Shown piece after piece: positions 21,826 to 38,643 of a stretch of DNA of 64,000 nucleotides. The notes beneath the pieces are model-generated. The model was not told where the DNA came from, made no database searches, and saw nothing but the letters and a program-made list of their open reading frames with translations. Origin of the DNA: Begonia masoniana (lineage: Eukaryota > Streptophyta > Magnoliopsida > Cucurbitales > Begoniaceae); the NCBI GenBank assembly GCA_022432975.1, contig CM039508.1:29949008-30013007 (forward strand), written 5' to 3'. The translations under genes and the position numbers were made by a program. The first letter of the stretch is position 1; the number at the start of each line of letters is the position of its first letter.

Positions 21826-22809
21826 GGAGGATCTTCTCCCAGGATTCTTGGACTGGTTTATGCAGAGCGCTCAAGTACTGGTTTTGGTGATTCTTGTTCT
21901 GTCGTCCAACTGGTTTAAATTCGACAAGAAGGATGGTGGGAACAGCTGTCTGTTTACTGTGTAAGATATTAGTAGTACTTGTGGATGGTTGGCTGGCAAT
22001 GCTTTGCTGTTGTTGGAGATTGAATTACACCATTTTTCTGTTTTTATCTAATACATGATATTTACACGTCTTATTTGTAAATCACGAGGCAACTCTCATC
22101 TCAAGGGTTATCTCCATCTTCACTATTTTGTTCTTTCCATTCCAAATTAGTCATGGTTAAGTTACATATCACTGGAACAAATTATTGACGAGGCCCAACT
22201 GTGTTAGCCGACAAATTCTGATAACAGTTTAATCCTCTAGTCAGAAAAACCTACAAAATTCACATAAATAGTAATCTTTGCAACCAAGTTTTGCTCCAAC
22301 AAACATGTCCCAGTTCGAGCACGAGTCAAGTTATGCCCACTTGGGAATAGTTTTGAGACTTGTGTTTTGTGTGCCTGGTGATGATGATGATAAACAATTG
22401 AAATTTCTAGAGTTTTCCAAATTCCTTGAGAAACAACAAACTCTAAAACTGACTTCAGTTGGTACAAATAAGTTGTCATCAGATTAGCTCATTATTTTAA
22501 CACTTCAAGGAGAAAAAGCAAATCGAGCACCAAGTTAACAAAGGTCTTCAAATTTCAAAATAATTGAAGTTTGAATAACCTGGGCTGACTAGAGTACGGA
22601 CGAACATCATCGGTGATCAATCCCGAAGAGTTGGTTAATTTGGAAGTCTCACAAAAGTCTCTGATTGGTGGCCACCATCTGATTGGTGTATGCTGGAACA
22701 AAAAATTGGTCTTCTCTGAAACAATGAAATTTGAAGCTGATATACTCATCCAGTGTAATGACTCTAAAAGTTTAATTGAAAAAGGAAGATATTTGAAGCT
22801 AATATACCA
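21826..22809. other. Intergenic: CAT5 leader and TAM41 3' end
   Basis: Holds the 5' leader/promoter of the minus-strand transporter and the 3' UTR of the minus-strand TAM41 gene. Short frames on both strands have no recognisable products. Confidence 0.5.
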
Positions 22810-27569
<4,760 letters not shown>

Positions 27570-28507
27570 GATAAGAGCTGAAACAATTCAGAAGCAGCAA
27601 CAGAAGGGAAGGAAGAAGTTAGGGGCGAGTAGCCTCCATTATTAGCAAAAGAGAGCTTCTTCTTTCCATCTTCGTCCATTCCTTCCTCTGTGTAGCAACC
27701 ATGGCCTGGCATTCAAGAATCAGGTTTTCGTTTTATGCAAAAAGGGACTTCAAACAAGAGAAAATAAGAAAGGGCATTACTACTTTCACAAATTACACTT
27801 TCTTTTTTTTTTTTTTGGTGGAGAACCGAAGCAATCTCGCAAATAATAAAAAATTAATATTCAGAGCAAGTGATATCGTGCGGAGGGCGGATTGGAGGAG
27901 TCCATTCTAACCTCTAACTTTTGATTTTATCAACACTACTGCGAAGTTCAGGAGATGCAATTAATCAATGAAGCACTTGTTGAATTGAGATAGGGATTAT
28001 CTCAATTCTTATCGTCTGCACTCGTTTTCGTTGATGACATATTAATTTATACAGCAGAGCTTCATTCCCGCTGCAGGCATCTAGAATCGGTGCTGAGTCG
28101 AGCTAACGCACCTTTGCGTAAAGAAAAGTGGAGTATCTGAGCCAGATGTTGCCGTTAATTCGGAGAAAGTAGCATGCATGCAGTTGCTAGGTTTTAAGAG
28201 GATAGCAGAGAAAGTTATCGAGTTAGAGTAGAGGAAGAAGAAGACAAATTTGACCTAATTCAATAACTTGGCCCATCTGTTCGTAAATTCAATCGATACG
28301 GAGGACAAAAGGGTAAATGTGTTCTTCTCCGTCCTCTTATGACATGAAATCCTTCGCCTGAGTTAGCAGAGGATTTGCGTGGGAGAACGAATCGCAGAGA
28401 TTTAAGATTGAAGTTGAGAATCCATTAATGCTTGTTCTTGTGAATTTATGATAAACAACCAATTTTGTTCGATTAAGTTTTGGAGTCAAATAATGAAGAC
28501 TGGCTTT
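27570..28507. other. Intergenic between TAM41 and the HAD hydrolase
   Basis: The left part is TAM41 leader/promoter on the minus strand. The middle contains a possible reverse-transcriptase fragment (listed separately). The right part should be the 3' UTR of the HAD hydrolase gene. No other coding features are visible. Confidence 0.5.
28025..28140 (+). pseudogene. Possible reverse transcriptase fragment
   Basis: One frame reads LVFVDDILIYTAELHS, then CRHLESVLSRA, then LRKEKWSI before a stop. This resembles the catalytic VDDILIYS...H...L..VL...L...KC stretch of Ty3-type reverse transcriptase. It is about 40 codons long with nothing recognisable around it. Confidence 0.45.
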
Positions 28508-29515
28508 TCATGAAGATAGCAGCCATTGTTGTACAGCAACCAAATCAGAGAGCACGACTGCACCAGAATTTCTCCATTCCTCGGCCTCTGGTGTCTTGAA
28601 TCTATCCAACAACAATGCATGCATTCCCACACTCTTTGCCGGCACGTAATCCTTCCGCAAGCTATCCCCGATGTGCAAAGCTTCTTCTGCCGCTACAGTT
28701 CCTGCCCTCTCCAACGCAATCTCATAAATCCTCGGATCCGGTTTCTCCACCCCCTCCAGTCCCGAGAACACTCCAAAATCCCACTCACATCCCTGCACAT
28801 ACAACATAATCATCTCCCTGTTGGTGTTTTACACACAATATTCACTTCGATTCTGTAAATTTCTTCTTGCCTGGTTCAAGTTCAAAGCCGGAAGAATTAC
28901 ATCCTGATACCGGTATTCCGCATTGCTTACGATCCCGACTTTAAGACCCTGATCTCGTGCCCATCTCAGGAATGGTTGGGAGTCTGGAAACACGGTATAA
29001 GGCGCCGACGAACCAAACGATGCATAAATACGTCTAAAAATCTTTTCAAAAGTCTCTTCATCGTAGTCATATCCAGCCTACAAGAAAAAAAAAAAAACAA
29101 CTTGGACAAAATTGTTGCTCATGGAGATCAACTTGCTGACTTAGAAAAGATGTCAAAAAACTGATAATGCAACAAAAGGGAAGGTCGGTTTCTTCAGTGC
29201 ATCGCCATTTGAACATAATGCTACAATAAATGGTATTGTATGAGCAAAGTGTGTTACCCTGAAAAATGAGTTTCTGACACATGTTCTCCACCAAATGATG
29301 TTGGGCATCTTGGCTGCGAACCCAAAACAAGGGTACTTTCTGGCCATCTCCTTGTATGCAATTTTGAAGCCTTCGTGAACGCGTTTGTAATCAGGGCAAG
29401 GCAGCCCAACAGATTTGGCTGCCATGCAATAGTAATCACCAAGCTCACCTTTGTAAGCCATTAATGTACCAGTGACGTCCACAGTTATACATCGCAACTT
29501 TGACAAGAGTGCCAT
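28508..29515 (-). CDS. HDHD3-like HAD-superfamily hydrolase
   Basis: A haloacid dehalogenase-type hydrolase, probably a phosphatase; the physiological substrate is unknown. Exons in sense order 29515-29258, 29077-28871 and 28792-28508 join in phase 0 to 249 residues, the usual length for HDHD3 relatives. HAD motifs are visible in order: motif I VDVTGTL (the second Asp of the classical DxD is replaced by Thr, as in this subfamily), motif II VGIVSNAE, the motif III lysine in GVEKPDPRIYEIAL, and motif IV HIGDSLRKDY. The cap domain includes GFKIAYKEMARKYPCFGF. The second intron has a GC donor (CAG|GCAAG at 28871/28870) and an AG acceptor at 28793-28794. A consensus splice acceptor ends immediately before the start codon (29517-29518), so the gene has a 5' UTR intron. 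Confidence 0.92.
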
Positions 29516-30324
29516 CCTGCAAATCTGGTGGCAGAGAGGCCCAATGACAACAGCTGATGTGCAATTCTTTTGTCGATTTCATGAAAACGTATACATGATC
29601 AATTGATTTGAGTTTAAGCCAGCTGATTTCATGAAAACGTACCACTTTAAATTCTACTGAACCAAGCAATTGATCGGAATCTGAAGTAAAAAAAACTACC
29701 CAAAGAAGATAAACTTCTCTTTACGACGACTCTTGTGGGTATTATCCTCGCCAGACAGTTTGGATAGACGAGGAAAGCAGCAATTTCTTGATTTAAAAAT
29801 CCATCCTGTTAGAGATTCAGATTGAACCCAGCTCGAGTATCAAGGGAACAGTAGCTTTTTCGAGTTCTAATAAAAGCTGAAAAACTTGGGAGTTCTGATA
29901 AAAAAAGATGAGATGGAGAAACATACCCAGAAGCCGGAATGACAAAAACTTGCCAATCAAGGTAGAAAATGAAGTGCCGTGGAAGAAGATTAGCGACGAA
30001 AGAGAAAAAGGAGAGAGTTTATGGTTTGTTCATCGGACAAAGAGGGGCCCTAAAATAGAGCAGATTGATTTGATTAGGAAGGGATTCTAAACGCTATTTG
30101 AGGTGAAAATGAAAAATGCATTTTTTTTTTGCGCAGGAGAACTGCCTCGGCTTCTTCACCCACTCTCCACGCCATCCCACAGAAGAAAGAGAAGCAAGAA
30201 GAGGCTTCTAACAGGCTACATCTACTTCAATGGAATAATTATTTAATAATAATGTTGAAAACTGTTGACAGCAATTAATCAAACTGGTTTGTGTAAAACC
30301 AGGTGCCGGCGAGACTCTGGTGAC
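29516..30324 (-). promoter_or_regulatory. 5' UTR intron and promoter region of the HAD hydrolase
   Basis: The acceptor TTTGCAG at 29517-29523 implies that most of this stretch is a 5' UTR intron with an upstream leader exon, perhaps around 29900-30120. About 29570-29880 is similar in the same orientation to 55770-56160, inside the 5' UTR intron of PAC1. Confidence 0.45.
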
Positions 30325-31511
30325 TAGGGGTGGGCAGGACCGGACCGTGGACCGAAAACCGGACCGGACCGGCGAGTTCAGTCCGGGTTCGGTCCATAAA
30401 CGTTGGACCGCGGTCCGGTCCTCGGTCCAAAGAAATAGGAACCGAGGAGCTTCGGTCCAGTCTTCGGTCCAGCGCCTGGAATCCCGAAGAACCGGACCGG
30501 ACCGAAGCACCTAAATTAAAGTTTACACAGTCTAATTTCTCCCTGCCCCGAGTCTCCCTCTCCCAGTCCCGACTCTCGACCTAGCTCGCTCTCTGCCTCT
30601 CTCTGCTCGAACTCGAAGTCGAGAACTACCAGTCCCGAACGGCGAAGAGATTTAACGTCGAAGTTTTGGTGAGAACGGCGAAGTGCGAAGTTGAACCGAG
30701 CCCCGAACGGCGAAGTGCGAACTGCGAACGGCGAAATCTCTTCTCTTTCTCCCTCTCTCTCTCTCTCTCTTACATGAAATGGTGTCTGCACTCTGCAATC
30801 TCTTCTCCCGTTTGATGCGGTGTTTTTGACAGCATATTTGACTGGGTGAGCGCAATGCTGGAGGTGCGTTATTGTCTTAGGGTTTTCTGAAGTTTTATTC
30901 GTCCATGCATTTCTGTCTCATTTTGGGTTTTCCAAGATGTTTAGTTGGTTTTCAATTTCTGCATTTTCCGTCGATTTTGCTTTGGTGTCTCTTTGTTGGT
31001 TCTGTTTTGTTTTTCTGGAAAAGGGGGATGTTATGAGTTGAGAGTTGTCAATTTGGGTAATTGGTTCAAATTACAATGCGACGAGATGGCAATTTTGATT
31101 TACATTTTGGAAATTCTTGCTCGTCCAATTGGTTGAAGATTTTTTTTGTTTTTTCTGAATGATGCTGAGATTATGACTATGTAATTGTTGATTAGTATTC
31201 AATATTCATCTTCCCCACATTTTCACGAAGATAATTTTTTTATTTCAGATGAAAAAGCTGTCTGTGATCGATAATGATATGATAATTCACATGATTTATG
31301 TTTAAATTCATAAGTTTTTCAAAAATAAAAAAATGAGGGTCGGGCGGAACCTGGACCGGACCGGGACCGGACCGGAATTTCAGGTGCGGTCCAGGTTCGG
31401 TCCCGGTCCTGCACCGGACCGGTCCAGGTTCCGGGATGAAAATCCCGAACCTGTTCGGGCCGGTTCGGTCCGGGCTTGGGACCGGACCGAACCGGCCCGC
31501 GCCCACCCCTA
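30325..31511. mobile_element. Non-autonomous hAT-like element, 8-bp TSD
   Basis: Starts TAGGGGTGGGC and ends GCCCACCCCTA, with a perfect 8-bp duplication CTGGTGAC (30317-30324 and 31512-31519). Both subterminal regions are packed with GGACCGGACCG-type motifs in opposite orientation. The interior holds repeated CGAACGGCGAAG motifs and a CT microsatellite. No transposase is encoded. A related copy in opposite orientation is at 56966-58224. Confidence 0.88.
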
Positions 31512-31801
31512 CTGGTGACATCACACGTGCTATATTGTAATAGTTAGAAATTTAAAATGAAAATTCCCAAATCAATTCAAAGTTTAATTTCAAAATCAAC
31601 CACGTCAATAACCTAATTTTGAATAAAATTAGATTAGAAATTGAATTGCTGATTTTCAGCAACAATCCGATTGAAGAAAGAATCCTTGAATGAACCTAGA
31701 CCACTTAACGAGAAGGTTCAGAATCGAAAATCAAGCGTTGATCTGGTAACAACCAGAAAATCCGAGCTGATTGATTTCAGCTCGGAAAATTCCGATCAGA
31801 T

Positions 31802-32806
31802 TTCACCGAACCGAACCGACCCGACACTGTTCACCGAACCGAACCGACCCGACACTGTTCACCGAACCGAACCGACCCGACACTGTTCACCGAACCGAAC
31901 CGACCCGACACTGTTCACCGAACCGAACCGACCCGACACTGTTCACCGAACCGAACCGACCCGACACTGTTCACCGAACCGAACCGACCCGACACTGTTC
32001 ACCGAACCGAACCGACCCGACACTGTTCACCGAACCGAACCGACCCGACACTGTTCACCGAACCGAACCGACCCGACACTGTTCACCGAACCGAACCGAC
32101 CCGACACTGTTCACCGAACCGAACCGACCCGACACTGTTCACCGAACCGAACCGACCCGACACTGTTCACCGAACCGAACCGACCCGACACTGTTCACCG
32201 AACCGAACCGACCCGACACTGTTCACCGAACCGAACCGACCCGACACTGTTCACCGAACCGAACCGACCCGACACTGTTCACCGAACCGAACCGACCCGA
32301 CACTGTTCACCGAACCGAACCGACCCGACACTGTTCACCGAACCGAACCGACCCGACACTGTTCACCGAACCGAACCGACCCGACACTGTTCACCGAACC
32401 GAACCGACCCGACACTGTTCACCGAACCGAACCGACCCGACACTGTTCACCGAACCGAACCGACCCGACACTGTTCACCGAACCGAACCGACCCGACACT
32501 GTTCACCGAACCGAACCGACCCGACACTGTTCACCGAACCGAACCGACCCGACACTGTTCACCGAACCGAACCGACCCGACACTGTTCACCGAACCGAAC
32601 CGACCCGACACTGTTCACCGAACCGAACCGACCCGACACTGTTCACCGAACCGAACCGACCCGACACTGTTCACCGAACCGAACCGACCCGACACTGTTC
32701 ACCGAACCGAACCGACCCGACACTGTTCACCGAACCGAACCGACCCGACACTGTTCACCGAACCGAACCGACCCGACACTGTTCACCGAACCGAACCGAC
32801 CCGACA
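31802..32806. repeat. 28-bp minisatellite, about 36 copies
   Basis: Perfect tandem units containing GAACCGAACCGACCCGACAC and TGTTCACC. The unit is not a multiple of three, so an open frame cycles through a 28-residue Thr/Glu/Pro/Asn/Arg repeat; this is not a protein gene. The two ends differ by partial units. Confidence 0.97.
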
Positions 32807-33186
32807 GGTATATGTAATAGTTTTAGAATTTAAATGAAAATTCCCAAATCAATTCAAAGTTTAATTTCAAAATTTCAACCACGTCCATAACCTAATTTTG
32901 AATCAAAATTAGATTAGAAATTGAATTGCTGATTTTCAGCAACAATCCGATTGAAGAAAGAATCCTTGAATGAACCTAGACCACTTAACGAGAAGGTTCA
33001 GAATCGAAAATCCAAGCGTTGATCTGGTAACAACCAGAAAATCCGAGCTGATTGATTTTCAGCTCGGAAAATCCGATCAGATCTTGGATTTTGTGGGAAG
33101 GAACGGGGGCTGATCCTCCCCTATAAATAGGAGGGGTTCGGGTGATGGAGAAATCACCCCACAACTCTCCCTCTCGAGCTTCCAAT

Positions 33187-33680
33187 CGACCCGACACTGT
33201 TCACCGAACCGAACCGACCCGACACTGTTCACCGAACCGAACCGACCCGACACTGTTCACCGAACCGAACCGACCCGACACTGTTCACCGAACCGAACCG
33301 ACCCGACACTGTTCACCGAACCGAACCGACCCGACACTGTTCACCGAACCGAACCGACCCGACACTGTTCACCGAACCGAACCGACCCGACACTGTTCAC
33401 CGAACCGAACCGACCCGACACTGTTCACCGAACCGAACCGACCCGACACTGTTCACCGAACCGAACCGACCCGACACTGTTCACCGAACCGAACCGACCC
33501 GACACTGTTCACCGAACCGAACCGACCCGACACTGTTCACCGAACCGAACCGACCCGACACTGTTCACCGAACCGAACCGACCCGACACTGTTCACCGAA
33601 CCGAACCGACCCGACACTGTTCACCGAACCGAACCGACCCGACACTGTTCACCGAACCGAACCGACCCGACACTATTAAC
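33187..33680. repeat. 28-bp minisatellite, about 17.5 copies
   Basis: Same unit as 31802-32806, also nearly perfect until it decays at CACTATTAACCGAACCC. It passes into sequence matching the 3' LTR at CACTGCTAACCGGACCC (near 52259), which marks the LTR segment from which the repeat grew. Confidence 0.97.
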
Positions 33681-34901
33681 CGAACCCGAACCAAATTTCT
33701 ACCCAAATCAAACCAGACCGATCGAAGATTTACCCGGTAAGAAATTTCTACCCAAATTCTTCTAAAGTTGAAATAATTTATGTTGGATTTTAATATTGGT
33801 ATTCGAATTAGGCAGGAAAGATTTTAGTACCAACCGATTCAATCCAAACCAATTTAACCAATCCGATCCGACCTAATAACACAACGTAAAAAAATTCTAC
33901 TCAATTTACTTTGAAATTGGATTTATTAAGTAGGATTTTAATAATAAAGATTTTAATTGAGCAGGATATTATTATGAAAATTTTGGAATATCCCGAAATA
34001 CACTAATTGCTCGGAATCCAAATAAGTGTAAATACAATGTTTTGGCTACGGCCTTACATCACATGATGAATACTATTTTCCTTATTATTATTTTATTTTA
34101 TCACACGTTTTCAATGGTTGAGCACATATGTTAGAATATCAACATAGAATTGTTTAAAAGATAAAATGGATAGGACAATTGCATGTGTATGAAAATGATG
34201 TAATTGGCAGAAAATGTGATAGCAAAAGCCTGAACAACAGTGAGATGGTAAGCTTGAACATATGAATTGACGTGATAGCAAAAGCCTGAACGACAGTGAG
34301 ATTGTGAGCTTGATCGTTAAAAGTAAAAGTAAAAGATGATGAAACCTGAACGACAATGAGATGGCTAAGTTTTAAAGAAGGTTGAGCTTTTCAACCAGTA
34401 TGTAACAGTTAACAAGATTTAGTAAAAGTAAAAGTTTTGTAACTTGCACGTATTTTCGCTTACTGAGTTATCTCATAGTTTTAATTTGTGATGTAGGTTA
34501 ATTTTTAACTGAGGAAAAGCTAACTGTGATTGAGAACCCTCCAGTGGCAAGCGAGCATACAGAAGAAGAAGATATTGTTGATTTTGAATAAAATGATTTA
34601 AATTAGTATGCTTTAATTTTTCAAACAATATTTAAAGTTTTATTCAAATTTAAGATTTGAATAATTATGTTTAATTTGATTGTTAAATAAGGTTTTATAA
34701 AATTGTTTTACATATGCAATTATTTCAAGTTTCCGACAAATTTATTATAGTCTGATAAAACTTCCGCGCATTTAAGAGTTTTCAGTTATTATTATGTTTT
34801 TAATATTATGAAAATAAGATTTTAACGCTCGATTTTAAATCAATTTTGCGAAAAATTTTAGGGTTTCAAATTGGAGATTTATAAATTGGGGCGTTACAGT
34901 T

Positions 34902-34915
34902 TGGTATCAAAGAAC
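34902..34915 (+). other. Primer-binding site of the outer element
   Basis: TGGTATCAAAGAAC lies 3 bp after the 5' LTR end, a one-base variant of the TGGTATCAGAG complement of plant initiator-Met tRNA. Confidence 0.75.
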
Positions 34916-35768
34916 CAAGGTTTATAAAATGATTCTGTAAACTACTATGTATGCTCACGTGCACCTGGAAGATTGTCAATCAGCAAGTAAGTAATCAAAA
35001 ATTTATATTTTGATATAAAAATATGATGCTTTTGTAGTTGATTTTAAAATAAGAAATTTTCCTTTTATTCTTTTGCAAATATTTTCTTTAAATATGTTTT
35101 AGAACTTTAATATATATTTTGTTTTAAAACTTCAAGTATTTAATTAAAGTAATTTCAAACTATTTTAAATTGCATTTTAGTCCAAGTCTTTAAATTTTTG
35201 GAGTTATCTCTGTGATGTAGATCTGTCCTTAAATCTAAGATAGCAACTACTCCAAATTAAAAAAATTTGATCCTGATTAATAAACTTCCTTAAAACATAT
35301 GTAAACTCTAAAGCCTAAGGTACACATAAGAAGCAAATCACGATTGGATGTTTGAAAAAATAAAAATAAAAAAAATAACATCAACCTTGCCAATTTTCTA
35401 ATAAAGTTTACAAACCTTTACGGACTCCTCTATGAAAATTTAAAATATTGACATGCAATGGTTAAGATCTAAATTAAGAAAAATACATTAGTCACAACTT
35501 AAACATTTTGGATAGTAGAGTCTATACATATATGTAAATGATTTAGTTTTCTTCCCGTGCAAAAATGACCAAATTCTCGATTTAAGGATTCTCTGACAAT
35601 AAGAGATAAAGTAATATTATGAATTAATTTGAGAATCTTAGACAAGACAATGAATGATAAGAATTAATTCAAGGATGCTTAGGCTTTACAATTTAGTTTG
35701 TAGATAAGATAATTGCCTTTAGTATTAACTTGACTATAAATATTATATATTATCTAATGATTTAGTAA
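34916..35768. other. Non-coding interior of the outer element, 5' part
   Basis: AT-rich sequence where gag would be expected. Many stops in all frames, no retroviral-type zinc knuckle or other domain recognised. Confidence 0.55.
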
Positions 35769-35773
35769 GAATA

Positions 35774-36147
35774 TGTAACGACCCATTTTTTCAGCAAGAT
35801 ATTGTTCGCTCTGAGGATTGGCCGTAGCCGAATATCCTTCCCTCGCGACATTGTTTGGCGAAAACTTCTCAGTCGGTCACCCAACCTGGTACTACTCTCA
35901 TCGAAGCACTTTTAACTTCGGAGTTCTTATGGGATCCGTTGTCAATTGTGCTCCAAAACGCGTCTTATTATCTTGGGAGGGTTTCTTTACATATGTTTAA
36001 TTTCCACATACTTTCCCAAGCGATGTGGGATTGTGACGACCCCCTTTTTACGACCCGTCACCTTCCGGTTCACCCACGCAAACGTACCGCATCCGGGTCC
36101 AGTTCGTGCAGCCATCATACACATACTTACACATCCGGGTCATCACA
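35774..36147 (-). mobile_element. Cassandra solo LTR with 5S rRNA-like core
   Basis: 374 bp flanked by a perfect GAATA duplication (35769-35773 and 36148-36152). Plus-strand ends are TGTAACGACCC and GGGTCATCACA. The complement contains a 5S rRNA-like stretch, the hallmark of Cassandra TRIM LTRs; the 5S-like orientation sets the minus strand. It has no internal domain and is nested in the outer element. Confidence 0.85.
35862..35950 (-). pseudogene. 5S rRNA-like segment inside the Cassandra LTR
   Basis: Plus-strand text GGTCACCCAACCTGGTACTA and AACTTCGGAGTTCTTATGGG are near-complements of the plant 5S rRNA stretches with GTAGTACTAGGATGGGTGACC and GAACTCCGAAGTTAAG. The internal promoter parts are partly kept, but several changes and the missing 5S ends show this is the retroelement's copied segment, not a 5S gene. 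Confidence 0.8.
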
Positions 36148-36299
36148 GAATATGACTTGATGAATACTTAGAAGTTAGAATTGAGTTGATAAATTATTAA
36201 TGTGGATATAGTTAATAAGTTGATGATTTTGGATGAAACAAAGGATACTAGAATATACCTTACGATTTCGTTTAAAAAAAATGAATTGAAAGGATTATT

Positions 36300-38506
36300 T
36301 GTAACACTCGGTTTCTATTAACCGATTTACCTTTTTCATTTATAGAGAATGTTTTAAAAAAAAAATTGAAATTTGAGTGATTTAGTGATTAGGTTAATAA
36401 ATAAATGAGTAAGGATAAAATGGTAAATTGAAATTTATTGTGGATAATGTATTTAAGGAAAGGTTTAATGAGGTTTAACCGCCACTGTTCCTTCATCTTC
36501 CTTCTCGGTATTCAGCTCAAGCTCAACAGAGCTCCAAGTGATTTTTCCCCTCCGATCTCCATTTCCTCAAACTAGGTAAGTTTTCCCTTCGTTTTCTCGA
36601 AATTTAGTGGTTAGATAGCAGAGAGAGTGCAATGAGTGTATTTTTGAAAATGTTGTAAGTGAGTTGAGTTCGGGTTAGTATTGAATCAAGAATGTGCGAT
36701 GATCCGAACTTCTAAACTAGCTCCTTAGGTTTGTGAATGGTGTAGGATGAGGTTTAGTGAAGATCTGAATGGTATTTTGTTTATGACATTAGGTGAACAG
36801 GGCTTCCAAAGTAGTTGAAACCGAGCGATTTCCAAGAGACCAGGTAAGTGAAGTTTGCTTGCGCCTTCGGGCCTACATCATAAAACAATAAGAATATGTT
36901 TATTTGAATGTGTCTGTATATTATGCATCATGTTTTAAAAGTATACGAAAATGAATTTGAATGCATGTTGGCATGGTAAGGAATGAAGATAATGAAAAAG
37001 CTATGCGAAACAGATTTACTGTTAAGGGAAATAATCTGCCCCTTAATGAGACAGTGGATATTTATACTTTGGGAGAGTTGATCCAACTCCCAATTTCACA
37101 GGGGGATCGGAAACAGCTATGTGAATCAGATTACTGTTAAGGGAATTAATCCACCCCTTAATGAGCCAATGGATATTTATACTTTGGGAGAGTTGATCCA
37201 ACTCCCAATTTCACAGGGGGATCTGAACAGAAACGATGAACGACAACTGAGATGAGAAAGTAGAAATTGCATGTTTAGGAATTCAGAATCAGCATTTCAT
37301 TTCATTACTGCTTTACTTACTTAGCATTAGGCTAATAGATGAGTTTTGTGATGTAGGTGAAGAAGTGACAGCAAGTGTGTTTACTGAGTTCGCTGAAGAA
37401 TAGGTGAAGTTGGAGGAGCACTTCTCTGTCTCGATTTGGTATACTGATAAGGCGGATTAACTGGTGTCTGAAGAAGTGAAGATTCAGTGAACTATGATTT
37501 GATTTAAGTATGTTAAGTTTTCTAATGACAGAAGTGATTTTAATGTTTTTGGATACATTCCCTTGAGACTTTCTGATAAAAGTACTCTGTTGGTTTTAAC
37601 ACTTGTCTGTAGGTGAAGTCTTAGTAGTTATTTGATGTTTTGATACCTTTGAAAATCTCTTCTCTGCCAAAGAAAATGTGATTTAAATGTAGTTGGAGTT
37701 TATCATTTTCAAAGTTATGTCAAGGATACAGATGTTGTTCTTTTGTTAATGGTTATTTGTTGAATGTCAAATGTTATTTGGGGTCAGGTTGTTTTGAATG
37801 CTTTGAGTGAAGTTTGTAAGCTCCATCATAGGTGAATAAAGTTCATCGGTGGATGTGAGGTTAGTCGATCGGATGAAGGAAATCATCCGGCTGACGTCAT
37901 CGGTGGATGTCGTGTGTTAAGCTTACCGGATGATGTAGTAGAAGTCTTGTCGTTTAGCGATCGGTGGATGTCGAGTGTTATAGCTGTCGGCAGATGTGGG
38001 AAATAGTTTTGTCGTTTAGTGATCGATATAAGTAGTCGATTCTATCGGCAGAGGCTGGATGGATGATTCATCCGGCTGACGTCATCGGTAGATGCAAGAA
38101 GCAAAACTTGTCGTTTTGCGATCGGCTGGAGCTGGAAGAATGATTCCTCCGGCTGACGTCATCGGTGGGAAACCTTCAGTTTTGTTTCCGCCCTGTTTCG
38201 CTGACTTTGTTCAGCGGCAGATGCGTTTGACTTCTTCGATTTTTAAGTATTACACGCTTTATACCTTCATTTCTTCCAGCCGACTATCTTCTAATATTAT
38301 ACTAATCATTCACACATTGGATTTATAGTTTGTCTAACTCTATTTTTGCTCAAATGATTTCCGCTGCAAGTTTTTAAATGTTTTGAGGTTCGAGAAAATG
38401 TCAAATTTTGATTTTTGAGCGAAGCTTAAAAATTTGGTCCAAAGTTTCCTAGTTATGTTCGGGCTTATGAGTAACAAACCGGGTTTATGTAATTCGGGGC
38501 GTTACA
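36300..38506 (+). repeat. 5' LTR of the Tekay element
   Basis: 2207 bp. Contains a tandem pair near 37010-37220 (segments with GGGAGAGTTGATCCAACTCC) and a single copy of the 61-bp unit near 37950-38010 that is expanded in the 3' LTR. CAGGTAAGT near 36841 followed by CCTTCGGGCCTACATCA is shared with the other LTRs here. Confidence 0.9.
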
Positions 38507-38509
38507 GTA

Positions 38510-38520
38510 TGGTATCAGAG
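38510..38520 (+). other. Primer-binding site of the Tekay element
   Basis: TGGTATCAGAG starts 3 bp after the 5' LTR and is complementary to the 3' end of plant initiator-Met tRNA. Confidence 0.85.
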
Positions 38521-38643
38521 ACATCCAGTTAAACTGTTCAAAAGATTACTCATCAGTGCCAATCGTTGCATGGAAGTACTTCAACAACTGTAAGTGTTTA
38601 TGTTAACCTTAATTAATAGATATTTAAGAGTGTAATTAACCCT

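Larger units (their letters stand above)
31536..34898 (+). repeat. 5' LTR of the outer element, rearranged
   Basis: Starts TGTAATAGTTAGAAATTT and ends GGGGCGTTACA. It is about 1.4 kb longer than its partner. The LTR head (31536-31800) is repeated at 32813-33085, and the second head is preceded by TATA, like the first. A 28-bp minisatellite follows each head. From about 33680 on it aligns with the 3' LTR from about 52255. A promoter-like TATAAATAGGAGG lies at 33122-33134 in the second copy. Confidence 0.85.

Noticed and set aside
31671..32837. Long frame with a 28-residue Thr/Glu/Pro/Asn/Arg repeat (similarly 33142-33765)
   Set aside because: A product of the 28-bp minisatellite inside an LTR. 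All three frames of the unit cycle and there is no non-repetitive domain.
31802..33680. CRISPR-like or centromeric array
   Set aside because: Units are directly adjacent with no spacers, in a plant LTR, and with only about 54 copies at this locus. No evidence of a centromeric satellite from one window.
35862..35950. A working 5S rRNA gene
   Set aside because: Only part of the 5S sequence is present with several changes, and it sits between LTR ends with a target duplication, as in Cassandra.
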